Origin: Anaerolineales bacterium
GTDB taxonomy: Bacteria > Chloroflexota > Anaerolineae > Anaerolineales > UBA11657
Assembly: GCA_947503585.1 (NCBI GenBank)
Contig: CANNEJ010000128.1
Span: forward strand, 1 to 5,351
Direction: 5' to 3'
Length of the DNA: 5,351 bases
Shown here: in pieces, positions 5,090 through 5,351 of the stretch
Layout: the number at the start of each line of letters is the position of its first letter
How positions within the stretch are numbered: position 1 is the first letter of the stretch
The notes under the pieces: model-generated
Databases searched by the model: none
What the model was told of the DNA's origin: nothing
The model's input: the letters and a program-made list of their open reading frames with translations, nothing else
Translations under genes and position numbers: made by a program

Positions 5090-5351
5090 TTCGCAGCCCC
5101 AATTAAATTTGATGCGCCCGCTGCCACTTTTGCTGGCGGCCTACATTGCTGCCGGTGTGCTTTACGCACTTGCCACCCCAACCTTTGAGGCTTCTGATGA
5201 GGTATGGCACTACGGCTTTGTGCGTGAGCTGGCGGATGGGCGCGGCTTGCCGGTGCAGGTGCCGGGCGTGCTCACGAGCTACCGGCAGGTGGGCAGCCAG
5301 GCGCCGTTGTATTACGGTGTTGCCGCGGTGCTTACCGGGTGGGTGGATGAC
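5067..5351 (+). CDS. GT-C type membrane glycosyltransferase, N-terminal fragment (runs off right edge)
   Basis: The 95 codons visible here are open to the right edge. One hydrophobic helix (about residues 18-37) is followed by PTFEASDEVWHYGFVRELADG (38-58) and then YRQVGSQAPLYYGVAA (72-87). An acidic pair after the first helix (Asp44-Glu45) and a Q-P/A-PLYY segment before the second are the pattern of polytopic lipid-linked sugar transferases of the GT39/ArnT/DUF2142 type. In that group the acidic residues of the first extracellular loop are catalytic or metal-binding. A sugar acceptor cannot be inferred. Two in-frame starts are possible: ATG 5067, twelve bases after the previous stop but inside a strong hairpin, or ATG 5112, preceded by an unstructured AT-rich stretch (5101-5111) and giving a shorter N-terminus. 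Neither has a Shine-Dalgarno sequence. It may be cotranscribed with the iron genes, but a functional link is not evident. Confidence 0.85.
   Translation, partial: MTSRSALRSQPQLNLMRPLPLLLAAYIAAGVLYALATPTFEASDEVWHYGFVRELADGRGLPVQVPGVLTSYRQVGSQAPLYYGVAAVLTGWVDD

Noticed and set aside
5053..5100. Intrinsic terminator after the small membrane protein gene
   Set aside because: Strong GC hairpins are present, but no run of T follows. The next sequence is TTCGCAGCCCC.

Overview
The window looks like chromosomal DNA of a fairly G+C-rich bacterium (about 60% G+C by eye). It probably belongs to the Chloroflexota, but that is inference. Three observations point that way. The substrate-binding protein is a lipid-anchored lipoprotein, as in bacteria without a classical periplasm. 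Shine-Dalgarno sequences are weak or absent before most genes. The truncated glycosyltransferase at the right edge resembles, from memory, large GT-C enzymes common in that phylum. No RNA gene, insertion sequence, CRISPR array or phage feature was found.

Layout. The left 0.7 kb, on the minus strand, encodes a DtxR-family metal-dependent repressor. Its last few codons lie beyond the left edge, so it has no stop codon inside the window. A 167-bp divergent intergenic region (708-874) follows. It holds a good sigma70-like promoter for the rightward genes, short palindromes overlapping the promoter elements, and a leader with possible RNA structure. On the plus strand come a complete ferric-iron ABC importer: lipoprotein binding protein (875-1933), fused two-domain permease (1970-3556) and ATPase with a TOBE-like C-terminus (3553-4584, overlapping the permease by 4 bases). 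Eight bases later is a small four-helix membrane protein of unknown function (4593-5054). Twelve bases after that starts a GT-C type glycosyltransferase cut by the right edge (5067 onward).

How the genes fit together. The binding protein captures iron outside the membrane, the permease forms the channel, and the ATPase drives import. The divergent DtxR-type protein is the obvious candidate to shut the operon off when the metal is plentiful. The main points for a second look are the altered primary metal site of the repressor, the paired AACC/GGTT palindromes on the promoter, the switch-like leader, the unusual iron-ligand set of the binding protein, the uncharacterised membrane protein tied to the importer, and a cluster of GC-rich palindromes around the glycosyltransferase start. 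The core is a recognisable iron-uptake locus, not a wholly new system.
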